Source: Hyphomicrobiales bacterium
Lineage (GTDB): Bacteria; Pseudomonadota; Alphaproteobacteria; Rhizobiales; Phreatobacteraceae
Direction: 5' to 3'
Assembly (NCBI GenBank): GCA_017304475.1
Contig: JAFKKV010000010.1
Location: forward strand, 1 to 64,000
Length of the DNA stretch: 64,000 nt
The notes under the pieces were generated by a model. It searched no databases, was not told the origin of the DNA, and saw only the letters and a program-made list of their open reading frames with translations. A program made the position numbers and the translations under genes. Positions 33,854 through 43,044 of this stretch are shown here, piece after piece. The first letter of the stretch is position 1; each line of letters starts with the position of its first letter.

Positions 33854-34146
33854 GGAGCCACGCGCTGGCCGCCGGACGCTCGCGGCCGGCCCACCCGAAG
33901 GCTTGCCGCGCGTCGATCGCGGCCACCCGCGACCATTCGCGCCGCCCTGGCGGCCGCAAGGGAAGGCGCGACTGTCGGCGCGGCCGCAGGTCATTCTCCG
34001 ATCGCCACTCCGACAGGAAAAATATTCCCCTTCACCTCAGGTGCGAGAAAGACCTTCTCTCATTTCGCCGAGGCGATCGAATTCCCGTAGAATATTTCTT
34101 TCTTCCTCGGCATCATCCGCGCTCCTTTTTCAGCCTGGGTGCCGTC
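33854..34146. other. Intergenic region upstream of cysK
   Basis: 293 bases without a gene. Its second half is AT-rich and holds GGAAAAATATTCC at 34016-34028 (interrupted symmetry GGAA/TTCC) and a second AATATT-containing site, GTAGAATATTTC, near 34088-34099. Two similar AATATT sites before cysK could bind a sulfur-responsive regulator; this is speculative. No SAM riboswitch features were recognised. Confidence 0.35.
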
Positions 34147-35124
34147 ATGACCGCTCACGTTTCCCCCGCCAAGACCCGCAAGCCCGGCCGTGGCCGCGTC
34201 TATGACTCGATCACCGACACGATCGGCGATACCCCGCTGGTGCGCCTCGACCGGCTCGGCAAGGCTCACGGCGCCCATGCGACGATCCTGGCCAAGCTCG
34301 AATTCTTCAACCCGATCGCCAGCGTCAAGGACCGCATCGGCGTCGCCATGCTCGATGCCCTGGCCGAGGCCGGCAAGATCACGCCGCAAACCGTGCTGAT
34401 CGAGCCGACATCCGGCAATACCGGCATCGCGCTGGCCTTCGCGGCGGCTGCCCGCGGCATCAAACTGGTCCTGGTTATGCCCGAGACCATGTCGATCGAG
34501 CGGCGCAAGATGCTGGCGCTGCTCGGCGCCGAGCTGGTGCTCACCGAAGGTCCGAAGGGCATGAAGGGCGCGATCGCCAAGGCCGAGGAACTGGCCGCCG
34601 AAAACCCGCACGCGATCATTCCCCAGCAGTTCAAGAACCCGGCCAATCCGGAAATCCACCGCCAGACCACCGCCGAGGAGATCTGGAACGACACCGAGGG
34701 CAATATCGACATCTTCGTCTCGGGCGTCGGCACCGGCGGCACCATCACCGGCGTCGGCCAGGTGCTGAAGGCCAGGAAGCCGGACGTCCGGATCGTCGCG
34801 GTCGAGCCGACCGACTCGCCGGTGCTCTCCGGCGGCAATCCCGGTCCGCATAAGATTCAGGGGATCGGCGCCGGCTTCGTGCCCGACATCCTCGATCGCG
34901 CCGTGATCGACGAGGTCATCACCGTCACCAATGACCAGGCCTTCGCGGTGGCCCGGGAACTGGCGCGCGTCGAAGGCATTCCGGTCGGCATCTCCTCGGG
35001 GGCCGCCCTCCAGGCCGCGCTCGGCCTGGCCGGGAAGCCGGAAAATGCCGGCAAGACCATTGTCGTGATCATTCCGAGCTTCGCCGAGCGCTATCTGTCG
35101 ACGGCCCTGTTCGACGGCCTCTGA
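34147..35124 (+). CDS. cysK: Cysteine synthase A (O-acetylserine sulfhydrylase)
   Basis: 325 residues. PLP lysine in ASVKDR (K61), phosphate-binding PTSGNTG (87-93), later [10 protein letters not shown] and [10 protein letters not shown]. Converts O-acetylserine and sulfide to cysteine and acetate. A 15-residue N-terminal extension ([14 protein letters not shown]) is longer than in E. coli CysK. Alone in its transcript; the next gene is convergent. CysK rather than CysM is suggested by the overall length and motif spacing. Confidence 0.95.
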   Translation: MTAHVSPAKTRKPGRGRVYDSITDTIGDTPLVRLDRLGKAHGAHATILAKLEFFNPIASVKDRIGVAMLDALAEAGKITPQTVLIEPTSGNTGIALAFAAAARGIKLVLVMPETMSIERRKMLALLGAELVLTEGPKGMKGAIAKAEELAAENPHAIIPQQFKNPANPEIHRQTTAEEIWNDTEGNIDIFVSGVGTGGTITGVGQVLKARKPDVRIVAVEPTDSPVLSGGNPGPHKIQGIGAGFVPDILDRAVIDEVITVTNDQAFAVARELARVEGIPVGISSGAALQAALGLAGKPENAGKTIVVIIPSFAERYLSTALFDGL

Positions 35125-35131
35125 GACACCC

Positions 35132-35154
35132 GAGGGCGCGCGACGCGCGCCCTC
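35132..35154. terminator. Hairpin between convergent cysK and dehydrogenase genes
   Basis: GAGGGCGCGC-gac-GCGCGCCCTC, ten pairs with a three-base loop, eight bases past the cysK stop. It lacks a T-run, so termination may need Rho. Confidence 0.5.
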
Positions 35155-35213
35155 ACTTCGTCCGCATATCGAGCGTCTCCGGGCCCGGCGCCATCGAAAA
35201 ATGCCGGCCGCCG

Positions 35214-36863
35214 TCAGCCCACAGCCTTGGCCGCGGCCCGACCCGCGGTGCGGCCGGAAAAGATGCAGCCGCCGAGGAAGGTGCCCTCCAGCGACCGGTA
35301 GCCGTGGACGCCGCCGCCGCCGAAGCCCGCCACCTCGCCCGCCGAATAGACATTGCCGAGCGGCTGGCCATCGGCGCCGAGCACCCGGCCGTCGAGATCG
35401 GTCTGCAGGCCGCCGAGCGTCTTGCGTGTCAGGATGTTGAGCTTCACCGCGATCAGCGGCCCCTTGGCCGGATCCAGGATACGGTGTGGCGGCGCGGTGC
35501 GCATCAGCCTGTCGCCGCGATAGTTGCGGGCGCCGCGAATGGCGGTCACCTGGGCGTCCTTCGAGAAGGTGTTTTCGATCTCCCGGTCGCGCGCGGCGAT
35601 TTCCCGCTCCAGCGCTTCCGGATCGATCAGCGACGTGCCGACCAGCTCGTTCATGCGCCGGCCGAGTGTCCTGATGTCGGTGTCGACGATGAAATCGGCG
35701 CCCTTGTCCATGAAGGCCTGGACCGGCGGCGGTAGGCCCTTGCCGAGCCGCGACAGGATGCCGGTGATGCTCTTGTTGGTCAGATCCGGGTTCTGCTCGG
35801 AGCCCGACAAGGCGAACTCCTTCTTGATGATCGCCCGCGACAGCACGAACCAAGTGTAGCCATGGCCCGTCTTCATGATGTGTTCGAGGCTCGCCAGCGT
35901 ATCGAAACCGGGGAAATTGGGCGCAGGCAGGCGCTTTCCGGTCGCATCCAGCCAGACCGATGAAGGCCCGGGTAGGATGCGGATGCCGTGGTTCGGCCAG
36001 ATCGGATTCCAGTTCCTGACGCCTTCGACATAGTGCCACATGCGGTCACGGTTGACGATGCGCCCGCCGGCCGCCTCAGTGATCAGCTGCATGCGCCCGT
36101 CGACATGTTGCGGCACGCCGGACACCAGGAAATCCGGCGGCGTACCGAGACGCTCGGGCCAGTTCTTGCGTACCAGGTCGAAATTGCCGCCGATGCCACC
36201 GGAAGCGACCAGGATCGCCTGCGCCTTGAGCGCGAAGGCGCTCGTTGCGACGCGCGAGCTCGCCGCGCCGCGTGCAACCGTCGTCGGCTCCAGGATCTCG
36301 CCCTCGACGCCGTCGATGGCCCCGCCGCTCGTGGTGAAGCCATTGACCCGGTGGCGGAACTTCAATTGCACCAGGCCATTGGCGGCGGCGGTCCTGACCT
36401 TCGCTTCGAAGGGCGCGATCACGCCGGGCCCCGTGCCCCAGGTCACGTGGAAGCGCGGCACCGAATTGCCGTGGCCGGTCGCGAGCCCACCGCCCCGCTC
36501 GGCCCAGCCGACCAGCGGGAACCAGCGCATGCCTTGGCTGTGCAGCCAGGCGCGTTTTTCGCCATGGGCGAAATGGACATAGGCCTCGGCCCATTGCCGC
36601 CCCCAATTGTCCTCGGCCCGGTCGAAGCCGGCCGAGCCCTGCCAGTCCTGCCAGGCCAGGTCGAAGCTGTCCTTGATGCCCATCCGGCGCTGTTCGGGGC
36701 TGTCGACGAAGAACAAGCCGCCGAACGACCAGAAGGCCTGGCCGCCGAGGTTCTGCTCACCCTCCTGGTCGAGCAGGATCACCTTGCGGCCGGCGGCCGC
36801 CAGCTCGGCGGTAGCGACCAGGCCGGCGAGGCCGCCGCCGACGACGATGACATCCGCATCCAT
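35214..36863 (-). CDS. FAD-binding dehydrogenase (KstD/fumarate-reductase-like flavoprotein)
   Basis: 549 residues. N-terminal Rossmann motif VIVVGGGLAGLVATAELAAA with the Asp-Glu end of the beta strand at about 33-35, QAFWSFGGLFFVDSPEQRR, and the C-terminal YSAGEVAGFGGGGVHGYRS followed by GTFLGGCIFSGRTAG. This is the family often annotated as FAD-binding dehydrogenase, related to 3-ketosteroid-delta1-dehydrogenases; steroid activity is not implied. No signal peptide. ATG at 36863 is preceded by GGGGGAG at eight bases. Followed on the same strand, 157 bases upstream, by the acyl-CoA synthetase gene. Confidence 0.85.
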   Translation of the reverse strand: MDADVIVVGGGLAGLVATAELAAAGRKVILLDQEGEQNLGGQAFWSFGGLFFVDSPEQRRMGIKDSFDLAWQDWQGSAGFDRAEDNWGRQWAEAYVHFAHGEKRAWLHSQGMRWFPLVGWAERGGGLATGHGNSVPRFHVTWGTGPGVIAPFEAKVRTAAANGLVQLKFRHRVNGFTTSGGAIDGVEGEILEPTTVARGAASSRVATSAFALKAQAILVASGGIGGNFDLVRKNWPERLGTPPDFLVSGVPQHVDGRMQLITEAAGGRIVNRDRMWHYVEGVRNWNPIWPNHGIRILPGPSSVWLDATGKRLPAPNFPGFDTLASLEHIMKTGHGYTWFVLSRAIIKKEFALSGSEQNPDLTNKSITGILSRLGKGLPPPVQAFMDKGADFIVDTDIRTLGRRMNELVGTSLIDPEALEREIAARDREIENTFSKDAQVTAIRGARNYRGDRLMRTAPPHRILDPAKGPLIAVKLNILTRKTLGGLQTDLDGRVLGADGQPLGNVYSAGEVAGFGGGGVHGYRSLEGTFLGGCIFSGRTAGRAAAKAVG

Positions 36864-37020
36864 GAGCGCTTCTCCCCCTGCCCGGTCCGCATGCGCGCGG
36901 CCATGAGGCCACGGCCTGAGCTCCGCCTTCGCGGTTGCCGGGCATTGTGACCGGGCGCGGGGCGAGCGCAAGCGCAGGTTGCCAGATCGGCGCGGCCAGG
37001 CCGTCCCTGGGATGGCCCGG

Positions 37021-38643
37021 TCAGAGGGCCCTGGCCATCTCGCGCAGCCGGAACTTCTGGATCTTGCCGGTCGAGGTTTTCGGCAATTCGGCGAACACCA
37101 CGGTGCGCGGGCACTTGAAGGCGGCCAGATGCTGCCGGCACCAGGCGATGATCTCCTCGGGCGTCGCCTGCATGCCCGGTTTCAGCTCGACGAAGGCGCA
37201 GGGCGTCTCGCCCCATTTGTCGTCGGGCCGGGCGACCACGGCCGCCGCCTGCACCGCGGGATGCTTGAACAAGGCATCCTCCACCTCGATCGACGAGATG
37301 TTCTCGCCGCCCGAAATGATGATGTCCTTGGAGCGGTCCTTCAGCTGGACATAGCCGTCCGGGTAGAGCACGCCGAGATCGCCGGAATGGAACCAGCCGC
37401 CGGCGAAGGCCTCGTCCGAGGCGGCCTTGTTCTTCAGATAGCCCTTCATCACCACATTGCCGCGGAACATCACCTCGCCCAGCGTCTCGCCATCGGCCGG
37501 CACGCGGATCATGGTCTCCGGATCCATCACGGTCATGTCTTCGAGAACGGTATAGGGCACACCCTGGCGCGCCTTGCGGGCGGCATAGTCGGAACTGCCG
37601 AGCGCGTCCCAGTCGCGATGCCAGTCATTGATCACGGCCGGACCATAGGTCTCGGTCAGCCCGTAGAGATGGGTCACCTCGAAGCCGGCGGCCTTCATCT
37701 GAGCCAGCACCGCCTCGGGCGGCGGCGCGGCGGCGGTGAAGAACGACACCTGATGGTCGATCGGCCGCTTCTCGCCGGCCGGCGCGTTGAGCAGCAGGCT
37801 CATGACGATCGGCGCGCCGCACAGATGCGTCACGCCATGATCGGCAATGGCATCGTACATCGCCTTGGCCCGCACCCAGCGCAGACAGACATGGGTCCCG
37901 GCGACCGCCGAAATCGACCAGGGAAAACACCAGCCGTTGCAGTGGAACATCGGCAAAGTCCACAGATAGACCGGGTGCTTGGCCATGCCGCAGGTGACGA
38001 TATTGCCGAGCCCGAGCAGGTAGGCGCCGCGGTGGTGGTAGACCACGCCCTTTGGATTGCCCGTCGTGCCGGAGGTATAGTTGAGCGCGATCGCATCCCA
38101 TTCGTCATCCGGCCGTCGCCAGGCGAAATCGGCGTCACCGTCGGCAATGAAGGCTTCATATTCGATCGCGCCGAGACGCTCGCCCGGGCCGTCATATTCG
38201 GGGTCGTCATAGGTGACGACGATCGGCCTGGCCTTGGCCTGCGCCAAAGCGTCGCGGGCGAGGTCCGAGAACTCCCGATCGACGATGAAGACCTTGGCCT
38301 CGCCGTGATCCAGCGAGAAGGCGATGATCGGCGCATCGAGCCGGGTGTTGAGCGTGTTCAGCACGCCACCGGTCATCGGCACGCCGTAGTGGCATTCGAG
38401 CATCGCCGGCGTGTTGGCGAGCAGCACCGCCACCGTGTCGCCCTTGCCGACGCCCGCCCGCGCGAGCGCCGAGGCCAGTTTCCGCGAGCGCGCGTAGAAT
38501 TCGGCGTAGCTCCGCCGGATCCGGCCGTGAATCACCGCCTCATGATCGGGAAACACCCGCGCCGAGCGCTCCAGGAACGAGAGCGGCGTCAGCGGTTGAT
38601 GATTCGCCTCGCGCTTCGGGAGGTCGCTGTCATAGACACTCAT
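37021..38643 (-). CDS. Acyl-CoA synthetase (AMP-forming, DmdB-like)
   Basis: 540 residues. ATP-binding P-loop YTSGTTGNPKGVVYHHRGAY at about 183-202, GLTETYGP near 305, GWFHSGDLG near 400 and the catalytic Lys near the C-terminus in PKTSTGKIQKF. Forms acyl-AMP and then the CoA thioester, probably of a short or medium carboxylate; similarity to 3-methylmercaptopropionyl-CoA ligases (DmdB) and plant AAE-type enzymes is from memory. ATG at 38643 with GGGGGA seven bases upstream is preferred over the ATG two codons earlier. May be co-transcribed with the flavoprotein gene. Confidence 0.88.
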   Translation of the reverse strand: MSVYDSDLPKREANHQPLTPLSFLERSARVFPDHEAVIHGRIRRSYAEFYARSRKLASALARAGVGKGDTVAVLLANTPAMLECHYGVPMTGGVLNTLNTRLDAPIIAFSLDHGEAKVFIVDREFSDLARDALAQAKARPIVVTYDDPEYDGPGERLGAIEYEAFIADGDADFAWRRPDDEWDAIALNYTSGTTGNPKGVVYHHRGAYLLGLGNIVTCGMAKHPVYLWTLPMFHCNGWCFPWSISAVAGTHVCLRWVRAKAMYDAIADHGVTHLCGAPIVMSLLLNAPAGEKRPIDHQVSFFTAAAPPPEAVLAQMKAAGFEVTHLYGLTETYGPAVINDWHRDWDALGSSDYAARKARQGVPYTVLEDMTVMDPETMIRVPADGETLGEVMFRGNVVMKGYLKNKAASDEAFAGGWFHSGDLGVLYPDGYVQLKDRSKDIIISGGENISSIEVEDALFKHPAVQAAAVVARPDDKWGETPCAFVELKPGMQATPEEIIAWCRQHLAAFKCPRTVVFAELPKTSTGKIQKFRLREMARAL

Positions 38644-39092
38644 CGCCATTCCCCCGGGCTTTCGCGTTTCACCGCCGAGCCTAGAAGCCTCGATGTGCGG
38701 GTTCAACAGCCGCCCGCGCGAGGCGCGCGCCGGCTTTGCCCCCGATTCTCGCGCCAATTGTTCACAGGGCGCCGCGGCGCATGAGGAAACGGCCCGCCTG
38801 CGAGAAACAAGATTTCAATCGCAATGGCATCAGCGTTAGCAATGTTCTAATGCCCTAAGGTCACGTGTGATGCGTGGGACACAGCATCATGCAAACCACC
38901 CCGCAACGGCGACGAGCCGGCCACGGCGACGCTCTTGTTAGTTGATTTCTCATCATCGTCGGGTAGAGGTCATCCGTGATGGATGGACATGTGTCGGCCC
39001 TGGCGTCGCGCCTCTGCTGGCTCTGCCTCGAAAATCGATAAGCATGACGGCCCGTGCGAACGGTCCGCCGAAGTTAAAAAGGAAATGACCTC
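38644..39092. promoter_or_regulatory. Divergent promoter region and long 5' leader of the outer membrane protein gene
   Basis: 449 bases without a gene. The right half is AT-richer and should contain the strong promoter of the outer membrane protein, for example TTGTTA near 38936. GATGC and GCATC arms near 38873-38892 form a small inverted repeat. If transcription starts near 38960 the leader is over 100 bases, giving room for small-RNA control, as is common for outer membrane protein mRNAs. Confidence 0.4.
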
Positions 39093-39821
39093 ATGAAGAA
39101 GTTTCTCCTCGCGGGCGCCGCTCTCGCCGCCCTCGTTTCCGGCGCTCAGGCCGCCGACCTCGGCGTTCAGCGCGTTGCCGTTCCCGCCGCGATCCTCGCT
39201 CCGTCGTTCTCGTGGACCGGCTTCTACGTCGGCGCTCACGTGGGCTGGGGTTCGGCTCGTTCGAGCTACCGTGACAACACCGGCACGTTCTTCAACCAGA
39301 GCCTGACCTCGAACGGCGTCTTCGGCGGCGCTCAGGTCGGCTACAACTGGCAGATCAACCAGTTCGTCCTCGGCGTCGAGGGCGACGTCTCGGCCGGCGG
39401 CATCAGCAAGCGCTACAACGACACCACGGTCGGCAGCCCGACCCTGGGCGATAGCTACCGCACCTCGGTGCCGTTCCTCGGCTCGCTGCGCGTCCGCGCC
39501 GGCGTCGCCTTCGACCGCGCCCTGATCTACGCCACCGGCGGTCTCGGTGTCGCGACCTTCTCCGACAAGTATTTCGACTCGTCGGCGAATGCGACCTTCT
39601 CGTCGTCGTCGACCCGCGTCGGCTACACGGTTGGTGGCGGTCTCGAATACGCCTTCACCCCGAACTGGACTGCCAAGATCGAGTATCTCTACTACGGCTT
39701 CGGCGACCGCTCGAACGTCTTCACGACGAACGACCGCTTCTCGCAGAACATCCACACCGTCAAGCTGGGCGTGAACTACCTGTTCTCGACCGGCCCGGGT
39801 GCCGTGGTTGCTCGCTACTGA
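39093..39821 (+). CDS. Outer membrane beta-barrel protein (Omp25/Omp31/RopB type)
   Basis: 242 residues. Signal peptide of about 20 residues (cleavage near SGAQA/ADL), then the family start SWTGFYVGAHVGWGSARSS, alternating beta strands, GGAQVGYNWQINQFVLGVEG, GGLEYAFTPNWTAKIEYLYY and a last strand HTVKLGVNYLF. It is an eight-strand-type barrel of the Hyphomicrobiales Omp25/Omp31 group. Codon use is more biased (CTC, GTC, CGC) than neighbours, a sign of high expression. Ribosome site AAGGAAATG precedes the start by about ten bases. Single gene with its own terminator. Confidence 0.92.
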   Translation: MKKFLLAGAALAALVSGAQAADLGVQRVAVPAAILAPSFSWTGFYVGAHVGWGSARSSYRDNTGTFFNQSLTSNGVFGGAQVGYNWQINQFVLGVEGDVSAGGISKRYNDTTVGSPTLGDSYRTSVPFLGSLRVRAGVAFDRALIYATGGLGVATFSDKYFDSSANATFSSSSTRVGYTVGGGLEYAFTPNWTAKIEYLYYGFGDRSNVFTTNDRFSQNIHTVKLGVNYLFSTGPGAVVARY

Positions 39822-39848
39822 TCTGATTGCGATCCTCGGATCGTGACG

Positions 39849-39878
39849 AACGGGCCGCCTTCGGGCGGCCCGTTTTCG
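39849..39878 (+). terminator. Intrinsic terminator of the outer membrane protein gene
   Basis: AACGGGCCGCC-ttcg-GGCGGCCCGTT (11 pairs, UUCG loop) followed by TTCGTTT, 28 bases past the stop. Strong. Confidence 0.92.
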
Positions 39879-39921
39879 TTTGGGCGGAAGCCGCCGCCTG
39901 AAGCCCTCGCCCGGCCGGTCG

Positions 39922-40845
39922 CTACGAGACCGGCTTTCCGGCAAGGCGCGGCGCGCTGCGCAGAAGCGCAAGCAGGTTGCGTGTCGCGGGGCTGAGATAA
40001 CCGCCGCGGCGCACCACCGCGTAGACCGGATTGGCGACATCGAGATCAGCCAGCCGAATGGTCGCCAGCGAACCCGCGCGCAACTCCTCCTCGACAGCGC
40101 TTTCCGGCAGCAGCGCAATGCCGAGCCCCGCCTCGATCAGGCGCTTTTTCGCATTGAGGCTATCGACCGGCGTCCAGCGGATCTCGGCGATGCCGCGCGC
40201 CTGGAACTGCGCGAAGATATTGTCCGCGAATGTCTCGCGCTGGTCGTAGGCGATCCGGAATGCGAACCAGCGTTCGTCGCTCAGCGATGCGAGCGAATCG
40301 AGCCTCTGGCCGGCGAACGGATGCTCGGCCGCGCAGACCACGACCAGGGGCTCGGATGCGATATGCTCGCAGACGATATCCGGATCGGTGTCGAGCAGAT
40401 AGCGCAGCCCGATCATCGCCTCGCCGCGCCGCACCAGTTCACTCACCTCCGCGCTGGTGGCGGTGCTGATCGACAGGTCGATCTTCGGATGGTCGGCGAC
40501 GAAGCGCTTGAGCACCGCGGTCAGGTTCGTGCCGGCAAGCGTGCCGACCGCCACGATCGAGACGTGACCGGCCGTTTCCGTGCGCAGGGTGGCGATTGCG
40601 TTCGTCGCATCACGCAAGGCCGCCAGCACGCGTTCGGCATGAGGCAACAGGGCGCGCCCCGCCTGGCTGAGCACAACGCCGCCGGCCGCCCGCTCAAAAA
40701 CCGGCACGCCCAATTCCTCTTCCAGCAGCGCGATCCGCCGGCTGATGGCCGGCTGCGAACGGCCAAGCAGGTCAGCCGCACGGGAAAAGCCGCCCGCCTG
40801 GTGGATGGTGACAAAGGTCAAAAGCGCTTCGCTATCCATTGACAT
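39922..40845 (-). CDS. LysR-type transcriptional regulator
   Basis: 307 residues. N-terminal winged helix with FVTIHQAGGFSRAADLLGRS, then QPAISRRIALLEEELGVPVF, and a periplasmic-binding-like effector domain from about 90. Divergent from the P450/PEP-mutase-like pair, with 108 bases between the start codons, so it most likely controls that pair and itself. Ligand unknown. Confidence 0.92.
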   Translation of the reverse strand: MSMDSEALLTFVTIHQAGGFSRAADLLGRSQPAISRRIALLEEELGVPVFERAAGGVVLSQAGRALLPHAERVLAALRDATNAIATLRTETAGHVSIVAVGTLAGTNLTAVLKRFVADHPKIDLSISTATSAEVSELVRRGEAMIGLRYLLDTDPDIVCEHIASEPLVVVCAAEHPFAGQRLDSLASLSDERWFAFRIAYDQRETFADNIFAQFQARGIAEIRWTPVDSLNAKKRLIEAGLGIALLPESAVEEELRAGSLATIRLADLDVANPVYAVVRRGGYLSPATRNLLALLRSAPRLAGKPVS

Positions 40846-40953
40846 GCAAAAAACTGATCATGGGAAGAGAAATTACGATTTCGACAAATGAGATTGCAAG
40901 CGGCATCGATAGGGCCAGGGCGCCGCTTCGGCGTGCCGCATGGAGTTCCCGAT

Positions 40954-42165
40954 ATGAAGACGACGGCCTCGGCGGCGGCTGAACCTGACCATGTTCGCGC
41001 AGCGCCGTTCCATCCCGATCCCTACCCCTATTACGGCCGCCTCGCGCGCGAGCGGAAATTCCACCACGACGCGGCCAATGGCTGGTGGGTTGCGGCAAGT
41101 GCGGCCGCAGTCACCGAGGTGCTGACCAGCGACATCTGCCTCACCCGTCCGCCCGATGCAGCGATCCCCGAGGCGCTGCGCAACGGCGCGGCGGCGGAGA
41201 TCTTCGGCCGGCTGGTGCGCCTGCGCGACGACGCGGCGCGCGGCAAGCTGAAGGACGCGGTCACCGGAGCCTTGCGCAGCATCGACCTCGCACTGGTCGC
41301 CGCGCTGACGCGCAGGCGTGCGATCGAACTGGATCACGAGCAAGGCCCGCCCCGCGATCCGGCCAGCACCACGCGGTTCATGTTCGCGCTGCCGGTCCAG
41401 GTCGTGGCCGGGCTGCTCGGCATTCCCCGCGAACGCTTCGGCGATGTGATGGCATGGCTCGGCGACTATGGCGCTGCCGCGGCGGCCGCCGGAACCGGCA
41501 TCCCCTTTCCCACATCCGAACGCATTGCGCGCGGCCATGGTGGCGCACGGGGGCTGTTCGATCTCGTTCGCGCGATCGCGGCGGACGATCGGCAGCGCGG
41601 CCCGCTGCTCGAGGCGTTGGTGCGTGAAGCAAGAGGCGCCGGCTGCGCCGACGAGGACGACATCGTCGCCAACGCCATTGGCTACATGGTCCAGGGCCAT
41701 GCTTCGACAGCCTCGTTGATCGGGTCGACGCTCCTGGCTCTGGCGCGGCGGCCGGCCCTCTGCGCCGAGGTCGACGCCGACAGGAAACTGCTGCGGCCGC
41801 TGATTCAGGAAGTGGTGCGGTTCGATCCCGTCACCAGCAGCACCTTCCGCTTCATGGCGCGCGACGGCGAGATCGCCGGACAAAGGTTGCGCCAGGGCGA
41901 AATGATCATGGTGCTGCTCGCGGCGGCCAACCGTGACCCCGTGCTCAATGCCGAGCCCGACCGCTTCGATATCGCGCGGACCGATCGGCGATATCTCGAA
42001 TTCGGCGCCGGCGCGCATGTCTGCCCGGCCGACCGGTTCGTCCTGCTGATCGTCGAGATCGCTGTCGATCATCTGCTCACCGGCGGCGTCCCGCTCGGAC
42101 GCCTCGAATCGTCGCTGTCTTATGGCGTGTCGGGCCATGTCCGCACGCCCTTGTTCAAAGCCTGA
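40954..42165 (+). CDS. Cytochrome P450
   Basis: 403 residues, soluble bacterial type. ExxR at 286-289 (QEVVRFDP) and the haem loop LEFGAGAHVCPAD with Cys357 as thiolate ligand; Pro follows Cys where most P450s have Xaa-Gly. The I-helix reads VQGHAST (246-252) instead of the usual AGxET, so the acid-alcohol pair for oxygen activation is absent. It may be a non-standard P450 such as a peroxygenase, or just a divergent one. ATG at 40954 has GGAG eight bases upstream. Ends 12 bases before the next gene, so the pair is an operon; no ferredoxin or reductase gene nearby. Confidence 0.88.
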   Translation: MKTTASAAAEPDHVRAAPFHPDPYPYYGRLARERKFHHDAANGWWVAASAAAVTEVLTSDICLTRPPDAAIPEALRNGAAAEIFGRLVRLRDDAARGKLKDAVTGALRSIDLALVAALTRRRAIELDHEQGPPRDPASTTRFMFALPVQVVAGLLGIPRERFGDVMAWLGDYGAAAAAAGTGIPFPTSERIARGHGGARGLFDLVRAIAADDRQRGPLLEALVREARGAGCADEDDIVANAIGYMVQGHASTASLIGSTLLALARRPALCAEVDADRKLLRPLIQEVVRFDPVTSSTFRFMARDGEIAGQRLRQGEMIMVLLAAANRDPVLNAEPDRFDIARTDRRYLEFGAGAHVCPADRFVLLIVEIAVDHLLTGGVPLGRLESSLSYGVSGHVRTPLFKA

Positions 42166-42177
42166 GAGGAGGTCACC

Positions 42178-43035
42178 ATGCCAAACACCCGCAAAGACGC
42201 CGCGCACCGGTTCAAGTCGCTGCATGCCGCGACGGGCGGCTTCATCATGCCGAATGCCTGGGACGCGGGCAGCGCGGCCGTGCTGGCGGCGGCAGGCTTC
42301 CCGGCCATTGCCACCACCAGCGCCGGCATCGCCTTCGCGCTCGCCAGGCAGGATTACGGCATCACATCGGCGAGCCTTGCCGTGCCGCGCGACGACATGT
42401 TCGAGCAGATGCGGCGCATCGTCGAGGTGGTGGATATTCCGGTCAATGCCGATCTTGAGGCGGGTTATGGCGACAGTCCCGAGGCCGTCGCCCGGACCAT
42501 CACTCTGGCGATCGAGGCCGGTCTTGCCGGCGGCAATATCGAGGACAAGATCCAGGGTCAGCAGGGCCTTTATGACGAGGTGCTCGCGGTCGAGCGGATT
42601 GCCGCGGCGCGGGCGGCGATCGACGCGCGCGGCAGCGCCTTCGTGCTGACCGCGCGCAGCGACGCCATCCTGCAGTCCGGCAACGCCGGAATGGCGGAAG
42701 GCATCCGACGCTCGAACCGCTATCGCGAAGCCGGTGCCGATTGCCTCTATGTGCCGGGGGCCTCCGACCTGGAGCGCGTCACCGAACTGGTGCGCGAGAT
42801 ATCGGGGCCGATCAACGTCGTCATGGGCCTCGGCACCACCGAGGGAAATGCAAACACCTTGCTCGCCGCCGGCGTGCAGCGCATCAGCCTCGGCGGCAGC
42901 ATCGCCCGGGCGACGCTCGGATTTGTCCGCAGTTGCGCCGAGGAGCTGCGCGATCACGGAACGATCGGCTTCACCCGACAGCAGATCCCCGGATCCGATC
43001 TCAACGCCCTGTTCGCGCGGGCTCGGGCTGTCTAG
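42178..43035 (+). CDS. Isocitrate lyase / PEP mutase superfamily protein
   Basis: 285 residues, TIM barrel. GGFIMPNAWDAGSAAVLAAA, the metal site VNADLEAGYGD near 94-104, GGNIEDK near 119 and LTARSDA. It lacks the KKCGH motif with catalytic Cys of true isocitrate lyases, so it is closer to PEP mutase, phosphonopyruvate hydrolase or oxaloacetate decarboxylase-like members. A strong GAGAGGAGG ribosome site precedes ATG 42178. Co-transcribed with the P450; perhaps both act in breakdown of one substrate. Confidence 0.87.
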   Translation: MPNTRKDAAHRFKSLHAATGGFIMPNAWDAGSAAVLAAAGFPAIATTSAGIAFALARQDYGITSASLAVPRDDMFEQMRRIVEVVDIPVNADLEAGYGDSPEAVARTITLAIEAGLAGGNIEDKIQGQQGLYDEVLAVERIAAARAAIDARGSAFVLTARSDAILQSGNAGMAEGIRRSNRYREAGADCLYVPGASDLERVTELVREISGPINVVMGLGTTEGNANTLLAAGVQRISLGGSIARATLGFVRSCAEELRDHGTIGFTRQQIPGSDLNALFARARAV

Positions 43036-43044
43036 CCCCGCGCC

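Noticed and set aside
33854..34146. Riboswitch upstream of cysK
   Set aside because: No SAM-I or SAM-II pseudoknot core or conserved hairpins recognisable by eye.
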